Position numbers and translations under genes: made by a program. Of a stretch of DNA of 64,000 nucleotides, positions 14,754 through 24,450 are shown one piece after another. This DNA comes from Actinoplanes solisilvae (GTDB taxonomy: Bacteria > Actinomycetota > Actinomycetes > Mycobacteriales > Micromonosporaceae). Within the stretch, counting starts at the first letter, position 1; every line of letters begins with the position of its first letter. The notes under the pieces were generated by a model, which ran no database searches, was not told the DNA's origin, and saw only the letters and a list, made by a program, of their open reading frames with translations. The DNA is taken from the NCBI RefSeq assembly GCF_003999975.1, contig NZ_RJAC01000010.1:124001-188000 (forward strand), written 5' to 3'.

Positions 14754-17745
14754 CCTCGGCGAGCTGACGCCAGTCGGCCCGCGCGCCCTCCTTCGCCGCC
14801 TCGGTGAACTTCGGTTCGCCGAGGCGGCCGCGCGTGGCCTGCTCGATCCGGGCCGCGTCGGGCAGAGACCGATCAACCAGCCCGCGTACGGCGTTGCTCG
14901 CGCCCAGCAGCCGAGCGGCGTCCTCGAATCGGTCGTTGCGCAGTGCCAGGTCGGCGATCCCCAGCAGCACCTGAGCGATCGCCGGGGCGTACCCGGCCTC
15001 GCTCGCCGCCGTCAGGGCCACGGCCCGGTGCTTGCGTGATTCGTCGAGGTCGACGGCGAGATAGCCGAGCAGGTCTTCGGTGACCACGTCGAAACCCGAC
15101 CGGTTGCCGTGGTCCCGCAGATCGCGCAGATGCCCGTACGCCTCCTCGCGCTCCCCGCTCCAGCCGGCGAGCACAGCCCGCGCGAGGGACAGTTCGCCCA
15201 GCGCGTCGGGCCAGGTCACCCCCTGCGCGAGCCGTCGCGCGTCGTCGATCGCGGCCGCGCTCGCGGTCTTGTCGCCGAGCAGCCAGAAGAGCTGGGCCTG
15301 GCGGGCTCGGGTGCGGATGACGTCCTCGGCCGCGCCGATCTCGACGACGACGGCGATCGCCTGCTCGAGGTATTCGCAGGCGTTCGCGAACTCGCCGCGG
15401 GTGGCGACGCGCTCGGCCAGCTCGGTCAGCGCGAACGAGATGCCGAACCGCTCGCCGATCGCCTGGAACTCCGCGAGCGCCTGCTCGAGGAAGGCGTCGA
15501 CGTCGCGTCCGCCCTCGCCGAGGACGATGCGCATCTTGCCGAGTTGCAGCCGGGCCAGGGCCCGTACCCAGGGATCCTCGTCCTGCAGCAGGCTCTCGAA
15601 CGCGGGCACGGCCGCCCCGGGCGCCAGCAGCATGCGTTCCAGCGCGTTGACGAAGCCGAGGGCCGGGTGACTGCGCCGGCTGCGACGACTCATCTCGTAC
15701 GCCTTGTGGATCCACTCGGCGGACTGCTGCGCATCGCCGCGGCCCGACGACGAATAGTGCACCGCCAGGGCGTACACCAGAGCTTGGATGTCCTCGGGCA
15801 CCTCGCCGGGCACCGCGGTCGCCGCCAGGATCAGCTCCATGCCCTCGACCTTGCGGCCGACGAGCCACCAGTACCAGCCGGCCGCCGCCGCGAGCCGCAT
15901 CGCCGCCGCGGCCTCGCCCGCGGCCAGCGCGCCGCGCATCGCGGCCCCGAGGTTGTCGTGCTCGGCCTCGAGAACGACGATCCAGTCGACCTGCTCGGCG
16001 CGGCGCAGGTGCGGCTCGGCGGACTCGGCGAGCTCGGTGAAGAACGCCTGGTGCGCGTGGCGGGCCGAGTCGGACTCCCCCGCCTCGGCGAGGCGCTGAG
16101 CGGCGTACTCCTTGATGGTGCCGAGCATGCGGTAGCGGCCGCCGTCGTTGACCACCAGTGACTTCTCGACCAGCGCGGTGAGCAGGTCGAGCGTGTCGCC
16201 GCCGCACACGCGCTCGGCCGCGTCGAGGCTGGCGCCGTCGGCGAAGACGGACAGCCGGCGCAGCACCGCGCGCTCCTCGTCGGTGAGCAGCTCCCAGCTC
16301 CAGTCGACCATCGCGCGCAGCGTCTTGTGGTGCGGCAGCCCGGTGCGGCTTCCGCCGGTGAGCAGCCGGAACCGGTCGTCGAGGCGGGCGGCGAGCTGGT
16401 CGAGGGACATGCCGCGCAGCCGGGCGGCGGCCAGCTCGATGGCCAGCGGCATACCGTCGAGCGAGCGGCAGATGTGCTCGACGACGTGCGGATCGGCGGT
16501 GAAGTCGGGCCGGATCGCGCGGGCCCGGTCGAGCAGCAGTTCGACGGCCGGATCGATGGCCAGCGGCTCGACCGGCCAGAGCGCCTCGCCGGTGATGCCG
16601 AGCGGTTCGCGGCTGGTCGCCAGGATCCGCAGCCGGCGGCACTCCCCCAGCAGGCGGTGCGCGAACGTCGCCGCCGACTCGATCAGGTGCTCGCAGTTGT
16701 CGAGAACAAGCAGCACTTCCCGTTCGCGTACGGCGGCGATCAGCCGGTCGACCAGCTCGGTGTTGGGCGACGCGCCCAGCAGCGCGTCGCGCAGGCCGAG
16801 CCCGGTCAGCGTCGCCTGGGCCACGTCACCCTCGGCGCCGATCGCGGCCAGCTCGATCAGCCAGGCGCCGTCGGGCAGGGCGTCGACCAGCGTGCGCGCG
16901 GTCTCGGTGGCCAGCCGGGTCTTGCCCGACCCGCCCGGACCGATCAGGGTGACGAGCCGGTGTTCACCGACGAGCTCACGAACCGCGGCCACGTCGGCGT
17001 CCTTGCCGATGAAGCTGGTCAGCTCGGCCCGCAGGTTGGTCTTACGATCCTTGCGGGGCCTGCCCTCGCCCCGCAGCAGCGCGACGTGCAGCGCGGCCAG
17101 CTCGGGCGACGGGTCGACGCCGAGCGAGTCGGCCAGGGTCTCGCGCGTGCGCTGGAAGACCTGCATCGCCTCGGCGTCGCGGCCGGCCGCGACCAGCGAG
17201 CGCATGAGGGCGCCGACGAACCTTTCGCGCAGCGGGTGAGCGGCCACGAGATCGGTCAGCTCGGTGACCGACCCGGCGTCCGCCTCGGCCTCGAACCGGT
17301 TCTCCAGCGCGGACAGCCGCAGCCCTTCGAGCCGGGCGACCGCCGCGTCGAAGGCGGCACTCTCCGGCAGTCCGACGTCCTGCATGGCCGCCCCGCGCCA
17401 GAGAGCAAGAGCTTCGCGTACGGTTCCCCGCCCGGCCAGCCGCTCGAACCGCACGGCGTCGACCGCGTCGGGGTCGATCGCGAGCCGGTAGCCGTCGGTG
17501 TGCCCCTCGACGAGCCCGTCGGGCAGCACTTTCCGCAGCCGGGAGACGAGCCGGTGCAGCGCGTTGGTCGCGTCGGCGGGCGGCTGCTCCCCCCAGATCC
17601 AGTCGACCAGCGTCGCCTTCGGAACGACCCGCCCGGCGTCGAGCGCGAGCGCGATGAGCAGCCCCCGGAGCCGAGCCCCCGGCACGTCGACAACCGAGCC
17701 GTCCCCGCTACGAACCTCGAACGACCCCAGCATGGCGACCTGCAC
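14737..17745 (-). CDS. BTAD/AfsR-type transcriptional regulator with ATPase and TPR domains
   Basis: In this 1002-aa protein, an OmpR-like winged helix (about 1-90, with VPGARLRGLLIALAL and ALHRLVSRLRKVLP) is followed by a bacterial transcriptional activator domain (about 95-240). An NB-ARC-like ATPase then follows (Walker A GPGGSGKT near residue 270, LLVLDNCEHL Walker B, ATSREPLGI), and then a long alpha-helical repeat region. The architecture is that of AfsR-like pathway regulators in actinomycetes. GTG 17745 is the first start. The convergent DrrAB genes are a plausible target. Confidence 0.92.
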   Translation of the reverse strand: MQVAMLGSFEVRSGDGSVVDVPGARLRGLLIALALDAGRVVPKATLVDWIWGEQPPADATNALHRLVSRLRKVLPDGLVEGHTDGYRLAIDPDAVDAVRFERLAGRGTVREALALWRGAAMQDVGLPESAAFDAAVARLEGLRLSALENRFEAEADAGSVTELTDLVAAHPLRERFVGALMRSLVAAGRDAEAMQVFQRTRETLADSLGVDPSPELAALHVALLRGEGRPRKDRKTNLRAELTSFIGKDADVAAVRELVGEHRLVTLIGPGGSGKTRLATETARTLVDALPDGAWLIELAAIGAEGDVAQATLTGLGLRDALLGASPNTELVDRLIAAVREREVLLVLDNCEHLIESAATFAHRLLGECRRLRILATSREPLGITGEALWPVEPLAIDPAVELLLDRARAIRPDFTADPHVVEHICRSLDGMPLAIELAAARLRGMSLDQLAARLDDRFRLLTGGSRTGLPHHKTLRAMVDWSWELLTDEERAVLRRLSVFADGASLDAAERVCGGDTLDLLTALVEKSLVVNDGGRYRMLGTIKEYAAQRLAEAGESDSARHAHQAFFTELAESAEPHLRRAEQVDWIVVLEAEHDNLGAAMRGALAAGEAAAAMRLAAAAGWYWWLVGRKVEGMELILAATAVPGEVPEDIQALVYALAVHYSSSGRGDAQQSAEWIHKAYEMSRRSRRSHPALGFVNALERMLLAPGAAVPAFESLLQDEDPWVRALARLQLGKMRIVLGEGGRDVDAFLEQALAEFQAIGERFGISFALTELAERVATRGEFANACEYLEQAIAVVVEIGAAEDVIRTRARQAQLFWLLGDKTASAAAIDDARRLAQGVTWPDALGELSLARAVLAGWSGEREEAYGHLRDLRDHGNRSGFDVVTEDLLGYLAVDLDESRKHRAVALTAASEAGYAPAIAQVLLGIADLALRNDRFEDAARLLGASNAVRGLVDRSLPDAARIEQATRGRLGEPKFTEAAKEGARADWRQLAEVTLAS

Positions 17746-17847
17746 CGGACAAGTCTGCCATGCGCGTTTTCAGCGGGGGCGCCCGGCCGAGCTGAGTCAC
17801 GGCAGTCTGCGATCTTGAAGCGCATCCGCACGCCCGAGGGTGTGAAC

Positions 17848-18204
17848 TCAGGTCAGCGGGACGAGGTAGGAGCCGACGCGGGTGATGAGCCCGTCTCGGA
17901 AGGTGAACAGGTCGTTGAAGGCGAAGCGGAAGGGGCCGTGTTCGACGCTGACGCCGCGGCCTTCGCCGGTTGTGACGACTACCGGACCGTCTTCGAGGAC
18001 TCGCTGCACATCGAGTTCGGGGCTACCGGTGAAGGCCGGATTCTCGATCTCGCCGTCGAATTCGGCTTTGCCGCGGGTGCTCCGGTGGCCGTGGATCATC
18101 CATTCCACGTCCTCCGTGAGGGTCGCGAGGATGCGCGGGTGGTCGCTGTCGCGGAATCCGGCGAAGTACTCCCCGACCAGTTCGCGCTGGGTGGTTGCTG
18201 CCAT
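17848..18204 (-). CDS. SnoaL-like/NTF2-fold protein
   Basis: This 118-aa single NTF2-like cone domain (YFAGFRDSDHPRILATLTEDVEWMIHG at the N-terminus, FNDLFTFRDGLITRVGSYLVPL at the C-terminus) matches the nuclear-transport-factor-2/SnoaL group of small ligand-binding proteins. ATG 18204 follows GGAG. It is the third gene of the ArsR-SRPBCC-SnoaL operon, 21 bp after the SRPBCC stop. Binding of a small hydrophobic ligand or stress-related turnover is possible; no catalytic role can be assigned. Confidence 0.85.
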   Translation of the reverse strand: MAATTQRELVGEYFAGFRDSDHPRILATLTEDVEWMIHGHRSTRGKAEFDGEIENPAFTGSPELDVQRVLEDGPVVVTTGEGRGVSVEHGPFRFAFNDLFTFRDGLITRVGSYLVPLT

Positions 18205-18225
18205 TGCGTTCTCCGTTCCAGGGTG

Positions 18226-18660
18226 TCAGTGCCGCAGGTGCGCGGCGAGAGCGTCGAGGATCGATGTGAGCCCGTCGGCTGCTTGGGTCGTCCGCAGTTC
18301 AGCGGGAAGCCGGCGCTGGTGGACCGTCAGGTTGGTACCTCCGTCGGCGGGAGTGATGGTCACGGTCGTGCGGAGTCCGGTGACAGGTTCGTCGAATACC
18401 AGTTCACGCGGAACGATGATGCGCACGTACACGAATCGAAGTCGTCGGGTGGAGCCGGTGGGCGCACGGGTGTCGAGGACGAACTCGCCTCCGGGTCGCA
18501 GATCGACGATTACGGATTCGGGCGGTACCCAGGCGTGCGCTCCGCCCCAGAAGGCCGCGATGCTCGCCGGTGTCGTGAAAGCGGTCCAGACCCGTTCGGG
18601 TTCGGCGGCGAGATGGCGTCGGGCGATGAGTTCGTCGCCGTTCAGTTCCGCCCGCATCAT
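18226..18660 (-). CDS. SRPBCC/AHSA1-family protein
   Basis: This 144-aa START-like helix-grip protein has LAAEPERVWTAFTTPASIAAFWGG at the N-terminal strand/helix, GGEFVLDTRAP, and a C-terminal long helix (AADGLTSILDALAAHL). AHSA1-type proteins encoded right after an ArsR gene are a common actinobacterial pair. The start is ATG 18660, overlapping the ArsR stop as ATGA. Confidence 0.88.
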   Translation of the reverse strand: MMRAELNGDELIARRHLAAEPERVWTAFTTPASIAAFWGGAHAWVPPESVIVDLRPGGEFVLDTRAPTGSTRRLRFVYVRIIVPRELVFDEPVTGLRTTVTITPADGGTNLTVHQRRLPAELRTTQAADGLTSILDALAAHLRH

Positions 18661-19001
18661 CGTGCTGCTCCGTCGGACAGATGTTGTTCCAGGGCGTTGA
18701 GCCGGTCGTCCCAGGCCCGGCGTTGCTCGTCGATCCAGGTGCTCAATAGTGCGAGTTGGGTCGTTCTCAGCCGGCAGGGCCGCCTGGTGCCCTCTCGTCG
18801 TTGCTCCACCAGGCCGCATCGCCGGAGTACGCCGATGTGGTGTGAGATCGCCTGCTGGGTCAGGTCAAACGGTTCAGCGAGCTCTCCGACGGTCGCGTCA
18901 CCACGAGCGAGCTGGGTCACCAGAGCGCGGCGGACCGGGTCGCCGAGCGCAGCGAACGCGGCGTCGAGGTCCACGCTTGGAGTCGTGGGGGTGGCAGGCA
19001 C
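18657..19001 (-). CDS. ArsR-family winged-helix repressor
   Basis: This 114-aa protein shows the classical ArsR fold (AALGDPVRRALVTQLARGDATVGELAEPFDLTQQAISHHIGVLRRCGLVEQRREGTRR) and a C-terminal Trp-rich helix. No Cys metal site is present, so it belongs to the non-metal group often linked to SRPBCC proteins. GTG 19001 has no Shine-Dalgarno; a TAGTGT box ends 7 nt upstream, which suggests a leaderless mRNA. It probably represses its own operon through the palindrome at 19032-19045. Confidence 0.92.
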   Translation of the reverse strand: MPATPTTPSVDLDAAFAALGDPVRRALVTQLARGDATVGELAEPFDLTQQAISHHIGVLRRCGLVEQRREGTRRPCRLRTTQLALLSTWIDEQRRAWDDRLNALEQHLSDGAAR

Positions 19002-19008
19002 GATGCTG

Positions 19009-19045
19009 ACACTAACACAAACGAGTCTTTTAACAAGCGCTTGTT
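19009..19045 (-). promoter_or_regulatory. ArsR operon promoter and operator
   Basis: On the minus strand TTGTTA (19036-19031) and TAGTGT (19014-19009) are spaced by 16 bp. The -10 box ends 7 nt before the GTG at 19001. A perfect 14-bp palindrome AACAAGCGCTTGTT (19032-19045) covers the -35 box, an ideal place for an autorepressor. Confidence 0.65.
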
Positions 19046-19084
19046 TGTAGATTGGCGACCTGGTCGTGCATCAGGGTCGCGAGG

Positions 19085-22000
19085 TCACCGCCCCCGCCAG
19101 TGCGGGGAGCCCCACAGCTCGGCGACCTCGGCGGCCTTGGCGTAGAAGCGGGCCGCGTCGTCGTGCCGGTCGAGCAGCTCGCTCAGCTCGGCCAGGCACA
19201 GCGCGACCGGCCGCAGCGCCACCAGGACGCTGGCGAACCCGCCGATCTGGTCCTGGAACGGCAGCAGCGCCTCGATCACCGGGGCGGCCAGGTCGGCTCG
19301 CCCCAGGGCGACCACCGCCATCGCCCGGATCGTCAGCACCCCCGACTCGAGATAGTCGGGGCGCACCGGGCAGGCCCCGAGTGGCACGGCGCGCGCCTCC
19401 TCCCACCGCCCCGCGGCCGCCAGGTTCAGGGCCAGCAGGTCGTCGAGGACCGGCCCGGTCCTCGCGCGGAAGTCCCGGGTCGCTTCGAGGTGCCCGGCGA
19501 GTTCACCGCGGCTGATCAGCACGCTCGCGGTCGTGATGAAATGCTGCAGGTCGGCGTGCAGGTTGCCGTGGGCCCGCATCAGCGCGGCCGACTCGTCGTA
19601 GAACCGTTGCGCCGCAACGAGATCGCCGGCGACGTGGGCCAGCCCACCGAGCGAGCCGAGGTTGATGGCCTGCGCCTCCCGCAGGTGATAGTCGCGCGCC
19701 ATGTCGGACTGCCGCGCGATCACGGCCCGCACCTCGTCCGGGCGCCCCATCAGCGCGGCGGTGTAAGAGAGCATCGCCTCGGCGAACCAGCGGTACGACA
19801 CCAGCCCGTGCGCGACAGCCAGTCCGTGCAGGGTCAGCGCCAGGTCGCGACGGTCCTCGGCGGCGCTGTTCCAGGGCATCGTGCGCAGACGGGCGGTCAG
19901 ACCCAGGGCGTACGTCTCGACGTCGTCGAACGTGCGGGCCAGCTCCAGCGCTTCGAGCCCGGCCGCGGTGGCGCGCGGGTCCGGTTCGCCGTCGACCTCG
20001 GCGGTGAGGGCGGCCAGCAGGCGGCAACGGTCGAGCGGGGCGAGGTCGTCGCGGTGCAGAAGGCGGGTGAGCAGGTCGACGACGCGGCGATCGACAGTGC
20101 CGTACGCCCGGATCTGCCACGGGGTGGGGACGTTCCAGGCGGTGAACGCCGCGATCAGCAGGTCGTCGCGGTCGGCGGCCACGGCCACGTCGATCGCGCG
20201 CGCCCGGGTTTCACGGCTCGCGATCGAGGCCCCGGCGCGAGCCTGAGCGCGCAACAACCGGCCCAGAGCATCCACCCGTACGTCGTCGGTCGCGGCCAGC
20301 TCCACAGCGGTGTTCAGCAGCGTGATCGCGGTGTCGTACGCGTACCGGCGCTCGGCGGTCCCGGCGGCCCGGATGGCGTGGTCGACGGCGAGCCGCGCGG
20401 TCGGCGACGACGCCGCCCGCGCGTAGTGGTGGGCCAGCGCGGCGTGATCGCCCGGGTGCAGGGCGGCGATGCTCGTGGCCAGCTCGGCGTGCAGCCGGGC
20501 CCGGCGCAGACTCGGCACGTCGGAGTAGACGGTGTCCCGTACGAGGTCGTGCACGAACCGGACGCGGCCGGCGGCGGGCTCGGTGAGCAGGCCCGCGTCC
20601 AACCCGGCTTCCAGAGCGTTCAGCAGGTCGCCGTCGAAAGCCCCGGCGAGCACCTCGACCTCGGCCTCGGGCCCGGCGACGGCCGCCAGGCGCAGGGCGG
20701 CGAGCGCGGAATCGGGCAGGTGAGCCAGGCGTCGGCGGAGCACATCCCGTACGCCCGCAGGCACCTCGGAAAGCGCGACGAGCGCACCTTCGGCGGCCAG
20801 AAGACGAGCCGATTCCCGTACGTAGAAAGGGTTGCCCCCGGTGCGCAAGGCGAGCGCGGCCACCGTCTCGGAAGAGACCGGGTCGCGGGTGACAGTGCCG
20901 ATCAGCCGCCCGACGTCGTCAGCGGACAGACCGCCGAGCTGCACGCGCAGGGGCGTCCGCCGGGCCAGCGCGGCCAGGGTCTCGGACAGCGCCGCGGCGG
21001 GCCGGAACGCGGCCACGAGCAGCACCGGCGCCTCGGTCAGCTCGGCCACGCCGGCCAGCAGCCGCAGCGTCTCGTCGTCGGCCTCGTGCAGGTCGTCGAG
21101 CACCACGGCGACCGGCCGCACCCGCGCCGCCTCGCGCAGCCAGGCCACAACGGCCCGATGTAGCCGGAATCTTCCCGCCGCGGCGCCGTCGCCTGTCTCG
21201 GCCAACGCGCCGGCGCCGTCGTCGAGCAGGGGACCCAGGGCGGAGGTCTCCGTCGGCGGGACGGCCTCGGCCAGCTCCCGCAGCGCCTCGACCCACGCCC
21301 ACGCCGGCGGCGCCCCCTCCGTGGAAGGGCAGCGGCCCATGACGACCAGCCAGCCTTCCTCGGTCAGCGAGGCCCGCGCGTGGGCGAGCAGGGTGGTCTT
21401 GCCCGCGCCGGCCTCGCCGGCGACCAGGGCGATCCGTGGACCGTCGGCCGTGGCCTCCGCGGCGACTCCGGCGAGGGCGGCCAGCTCGGCGCGCCGGCCG
21501 ACGAACGGATCGGGGACCGCGGCCCGCTGATGGGGACCGGATCGGGCGGGTGGGATGACGTGCTGCCGGAGGATCGCCGTCTCGAGTTCGCGCAGCTCCG
21601 GGCCGGGGTCAAGGCCGAGCTGGTCGGCGAGCACGCCGCGGGCCCGGCGGATCGCCGCGAGGGCGTCACCCTGCCGTCCGCCGCGCCACAGCGCCAGGGC
21701 CAGCAGCCGCCACGCCTCCTCGCGCAAAGGCGCCTGCGCGATCAGTGCCTCACCCTCCGCAACCGCCGATGCGATGTCGCCGCTACTCAAGGTCACAGAC
21801 ACCAGTTGTTCACGGGCGGCCAGCCGCAACTCCTCGAGCCGGGCGGCCTCGGCCTGGGCCCACGGTTCGGCGGCGAACTCCGCGTACGCGTCGCCCCGCC
21901 ACAGGTCGAGCGCCCCGCGCAGCAACCGGCGGGCGGCGGCCGGCTCGGCGCTGCGGGCCTCGGTCAGCGACCGCTCGAACCGCCACGCGTCGACCGCCTC

Positions 22001-22297
22001 GTCGGGCAGCCTCAGCGCGTAGCCGGGAACGGCCGTGACCAGCAGTTTCGCCGGGGTACGCGGCGCCCGGGCGGGTTCCAGGAGGCGGCGCAGGTTGGAC
22101 ACGTACGCCTGGAGCGAAGCGACCGCCTTGGGGGGTGCCTCGTCGCCCCAGAGCTGGTCGGTGAACCGGTCGACCGACACGACCTCGCCGCGCGCCAGCG
22201 CCAGCAGGGCCAGCACGGAACGTTGCCGCCGGCCCCCGAGGTCGATCGGACCGGCCGCACCCTCGAGCCCGACGGAGCCCAGCACCCGCAACAGCAT
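19085..22297 (-). CDS. BTAD-domain transcriptional regulator with AAA ATPase
   Basis: In this 1070-aa protein a winged helix (1-95: GGRRQRSVLALLALARGEVV, LQAYVSNLRRLLEP) and a BTAD domain (about 100-245) are followed by an AAA ATPase. The Walker A is GEAGAGKTT, preceded by FVGRRAELAALAGV; a Walker B-like VVLDDLHEADDETLRLL follows. TPR-like repeats run to the C-terminus. It diverges from the hemerythrin gene. A minus-strand TTGGAA-16 bp-TACCAT promoter lies within 40 bp of the ATG. Role: pathway-type transcription activator with unknown target. Confidence 0.92.
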   Translation of the reverse strand: MLLRVLGSVGLEGAAGPIDLGGRRQRSVLALLALARGEVVSVDRFTDQLWGDEAPPKAVASLQAYVSNLRRLLEPARAPRTPAKLLVTAVPGYALRLPDEAVDAWRFERSLTEARSAEPAAARRLLRGALDLWRGDAYAEFAAEPWAQAEAARLEELRLAAREQLVSVTLSSGDIASAVAEGEALIAQAPLREEAWRLLALALWRGGRQGDALAAIRRARGVLADQLGLDPGPELRELETAILRQHVIPPARSGPHQRAAVPDPFVGRRAELAALAGVAAEATADGPRIALVAGEAGAGKTTLLAHARASLTEEGWLVVMGRCPSTEGAPPAWAWVEALRELAEAVPPTETSALGPLLDDGAGALAETGDGAAAGRFRLHRAVVAWLREAARVRPVAVVLDDLHEADDETLRLLAGVAELTEAPVLLVAAFRPAAALSETLAALARRTPLRVQLGGLSADDVGRLIGTVTRDPVSSETVAALALRTGGNPFYVRESARLLAAEGALVALSEVPAGVRDVLRRRLAHLPDSALAALRLAAVAGPEAEVEVLAGAFDGDLLNALEAGLDAGLLTEPAAGRVRFVHDLVRDTVYSDVPSLRRARLHAELATSIAALHPGDHAALAHHYARAASSPTARLAVDHAIRAAGTAERRYAYDTAITLLNTAVELAATDDVRVDALGRLLRAQARAGASIASRETRARAIDVAVAADRDDLLIAAFTAWNVPTPWQIRAYGTVDRRVVDLLTRLLHRDDLAPLDRCRLLAALTAEVDGEPDPRATAAGLEALELARTFDDVETYALGLTARLRTMPWNSAAEDRRDLALTLHGLAVAHGLVSYRWFAEAMLSYTAALMGRPDEVRAVIARQSDMARDYHLREAQAINLGSLGGLAHVAGDLVAAQRFYDESAALMRAHGNLHADLQHFITTASVLISRGELAGHLEATRDFRARTGPVLDDLLALNLAAAGRWEEARAVPLGACPVRPDYLESGVLTIRAMAVVALGRADLAAPVIEALLPFQDQIGGFASVLVALRPVALCLAELSELLDRHDDAARFYAKAAEVAELWGSPHWRGR

Positions 22298-22371
22298 GAC
22301 GGGCCCGATGGTAGCTGACGGTTAGCGATTTCCAAGTCGCCCGCAAGTGCCGCCCCGCAGAGTGGATCACC

Positions 22372-23058
22372 GTGAGTCAGAATCTGAACGAACCGATGGC
22401 CGACGTCCGCGACATGTACATGGCCCACACCATGTTCCGCCGCGAGTTCGGCCTGCTCCCCCAGCTCATCCGCGACGTCCGCGAGGGCGACGTCGCCCGC
22501 GCCAAGATCGTCGGAGCCCACGCCGAGCTGCTCTGCCTGATCCTGCACCTGCACCACGAGGGCGAGGACATGTACGTCTGGCCGAAGCTGCACGCGCGCG
22601 CCGGCGCCGAGGCCGAGGCGATCGTCCCCACGATGGAGGCCCAGCACCACACCATCGAGGAGAGCGTCGCCCTCATCAACAAACTGCTGCCGCCATGGGT
22701 CGCGACCGCCCGCGACGGCGCCGAACTCGCCGACGCGTTCGACGCCCTGCGGGCCGCCCTGCTCGAGCACATGGCCCTGGAGGAGCGCGAGATCCTGCCG
22801 CTGGCCGAACGTTTCATGACCGCCAAGGAGTGGCACCAGCTCGGCGAGCACGGCATGAAGGACGCTCCGAAGTCGGCCCTGCCCCTGGGCTTCGGCATGG
22901 TCATGTACGAGGGCGACCCCGACACGATCAAGTCGGTGCTGGCCAACGCCCCGCTCCCGGCCCGCCTGCTCATGCCCCTGATCGGCCCCCGCATCTACGC
23001 CAAGCACGCCCGCAAGGTCCACGGCACCCCGACCCCACCCCGCATCGGCCGCGCCTGA
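22372..23058 (+). CDS. Hemerythrin HHE-domain protein
   Basis: This 228-aa helical protein has the His/Glu ligand pattern of a non-haem di-iron bundle: His in MAHTMFRREF, HLHHEGEDMYVWP, QHHTIEESV and LEHMALEEREILPL. The C-terminal ~80 residues are a second helical extension seen in actinobacterial members. It may sense or store O2 or NO. GTG 22372 is the likely start. A related gene sits at 32958-33632 in this window; the two share architecture but are clearly diverged paralogues. Confidence 0.88.
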   Translation: MSQNLNEPMADVRDMYMAHTMFRREFGLLPQLIRDVREGDVARAKIVGAHAELLCLILHLHHEGEDMYVWPKLHARAGAEAEAIVPTMEAQHHTIEESVALINKLLPPWVATARDGAELADAFDALRAALLEHMALEEREILPLAERFMTAKEWHQLGEHGMKDAPKSALPLGFGMVMYEGDPDTIKSVLANAPLPARLLMPLIGPRIYAKHARKVHGTPTPPRIGRA

Positions 23059-23106
23059 CCGACCCGGCCGCCCGCGTAAGCCTGCTCTTCGGCCTCACGG
23101 ACCCGA

Positions 23107-23134
23107 CGGACGGGCGCGGCGGCCCGCCCGTCCG
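23107..23134 (+). terminator. GC-rich hairpin downstream of the hemerythrin gene
   Basis: CGGACGGGC (23107-23115) pairs with GCCCGTCCG (23126-23134) around a 10-nt loop, about 50 bp past the stop. The rest of 23059-23320 shows no supported gene. Confidence 0.5.
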
Positions 23135-23320
23135 AGTGATGCCCGGGTGTTCCGGCCGTCCGTATTGTCGCGCCCACGTCGCCCGCCCGCCGCGAGACCC
23201 CACCCAGGAGACGGACTTCGCGGCGGGTGATCAGCGCGCCGCCGCGCAACGCACGGATGCTCTGGACTGGATGATCATTTCGGCGCGCGGCACTGAGATC
23301 CGCCTGACGTGGCGGGCAGT

Positions 23321-24205
23321 TCAGGAGCACTGGAAGATGAAGGCGGCGGCCTCGAAGCGGGCTGCGGCGATGTCGTCGGGCCGCATCACCCAGTACAGGC
23401 TGCCGCAGTCGCCCCACATCATCTCGGCATCGTCGTCGGAGTCGATCTGCACCAGCGACGTCCACAGGCGGGCCTGGTCCCACAACTCCGGATCCGGGTA
23501 GGGCAGCCGGGAGCCCAGGTGCTGCCACGCGGCTTCGACCTCGACGGACCCCTGCACGGGGTCGGCGTACCCGCCGAGGTAATGGCGTGGCATTTCGGTC
23601 CGGTCGCTGACCTCGTCGAGGAACTCGTCGCTGTTGGACGCATCGGTCATGAACTCCCGATCGGCGTCGGGCAGCTGCGCGACAGCCCGGTGCAGTGCGG
23701 GATGCTCCCAGTCCGGGCCGGTCGCGATCAGCTCACCGGCGAGCGGGACCTCGGGGTAGACGGCCGCGCCGGGTTCGGTTCGCAGCGTCGTGGCCGTCCC
23801 CGCCGGCACGAACACGACGCGGCCCGCCGGTGGCTGCGCCACCGGCACCGGATCACTGATCCAGAACACCTCGTCCGGATCCTCCGACGGGTCGCGGTAG
23901 AACAGCAGCAGCGTGCCGTCGGCCGGTAGCGGCACATCCAGGCGGCCGACCGGCAGCCGGCTCAGGTCGATACCCGCGACGAAGCCCAGCGGCCTCCCGG
24001 CCGGTGACTGCGGCCACGGCATGCCGTCCGGCAACGCCGGCGATCCGCCCAACTGCCCGACAGTCTGCTCGCCTACCTCGGCCCGCCGTAACCTGATCGC
24101 GGGCCGCAGCAGCCTGATCCACGTGTCTGCCGCCGCCGGCGGAAGCGTCGCGCGCGCTACCTCGATCAGCCCCGCGGCGTTCGGCGTCAAGTCCAGGACC
24201 CCCAC
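23321..24205 (-). CDS. DUF1963 (YwqG-like) protein
   Basis: This 294-aa soluble protein of the DUF1963 group has VGQLGGSPALPDGMPWPQSPAGRPLGFVAGIDLSRLP near residue 50, LLLFYRDPSEDPDE, a central HYLGGYADPVQGSVE and an acidic C-terminal region (IDSDDDAEMMWGDCGSLYWVM). These features are diagnostic for the YwqG family, whose biochemical role is not established. GTG 24205 is the start. No partner gene is evident. Confidence 0.88.
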   Translation of the reverse strand: MGVLDLTPNAAGLIEVARATLPPAAADTWIRLLRPAIRLRRAEVGEQTVGQLGGSPALPDGMPWPQSPAGRPLGFVAGIDLSRLPVGRLDVPLPADGTLLLFYRDPSEDPDEVFWISDPVPVAQPPAGRVVFVPAGTATTLRTEPGAAVYPEVPLAGELIATGPDWEHPALHRAVAQLPDADREFMTDASNSDEFLDEVSDRTEMPRHYLGGYADPVQGSVEVEAAWQHLGSRLPYPDPELWDQARLWTSLVQIDSDDDAEMMWGDCGSLYWVMRPDDIAAARFEAAAFIFQCS

Positions 24206-24450
24206 GCAGGCATCTTGTCACCCGCAGCGAACGACGACACTCGCGGCCAGGCGCACGCGGGATCGATGCCGGAGAATACGGGAAGGCACCACCCCTGACC
24301 AGCTACGGATCGCGTGTCGCCCGCAGCGCAGGCCCGAGACACTTCCGCATCCGCTCATCGGCCCGTGAACAAGCCGCCAGTGCGAGTCGTGACGCTGTGT
24401 AGCGACCAGCTCGCGGCAGAAGAGGACGGCGAGGGTGAGATGATCGACTC

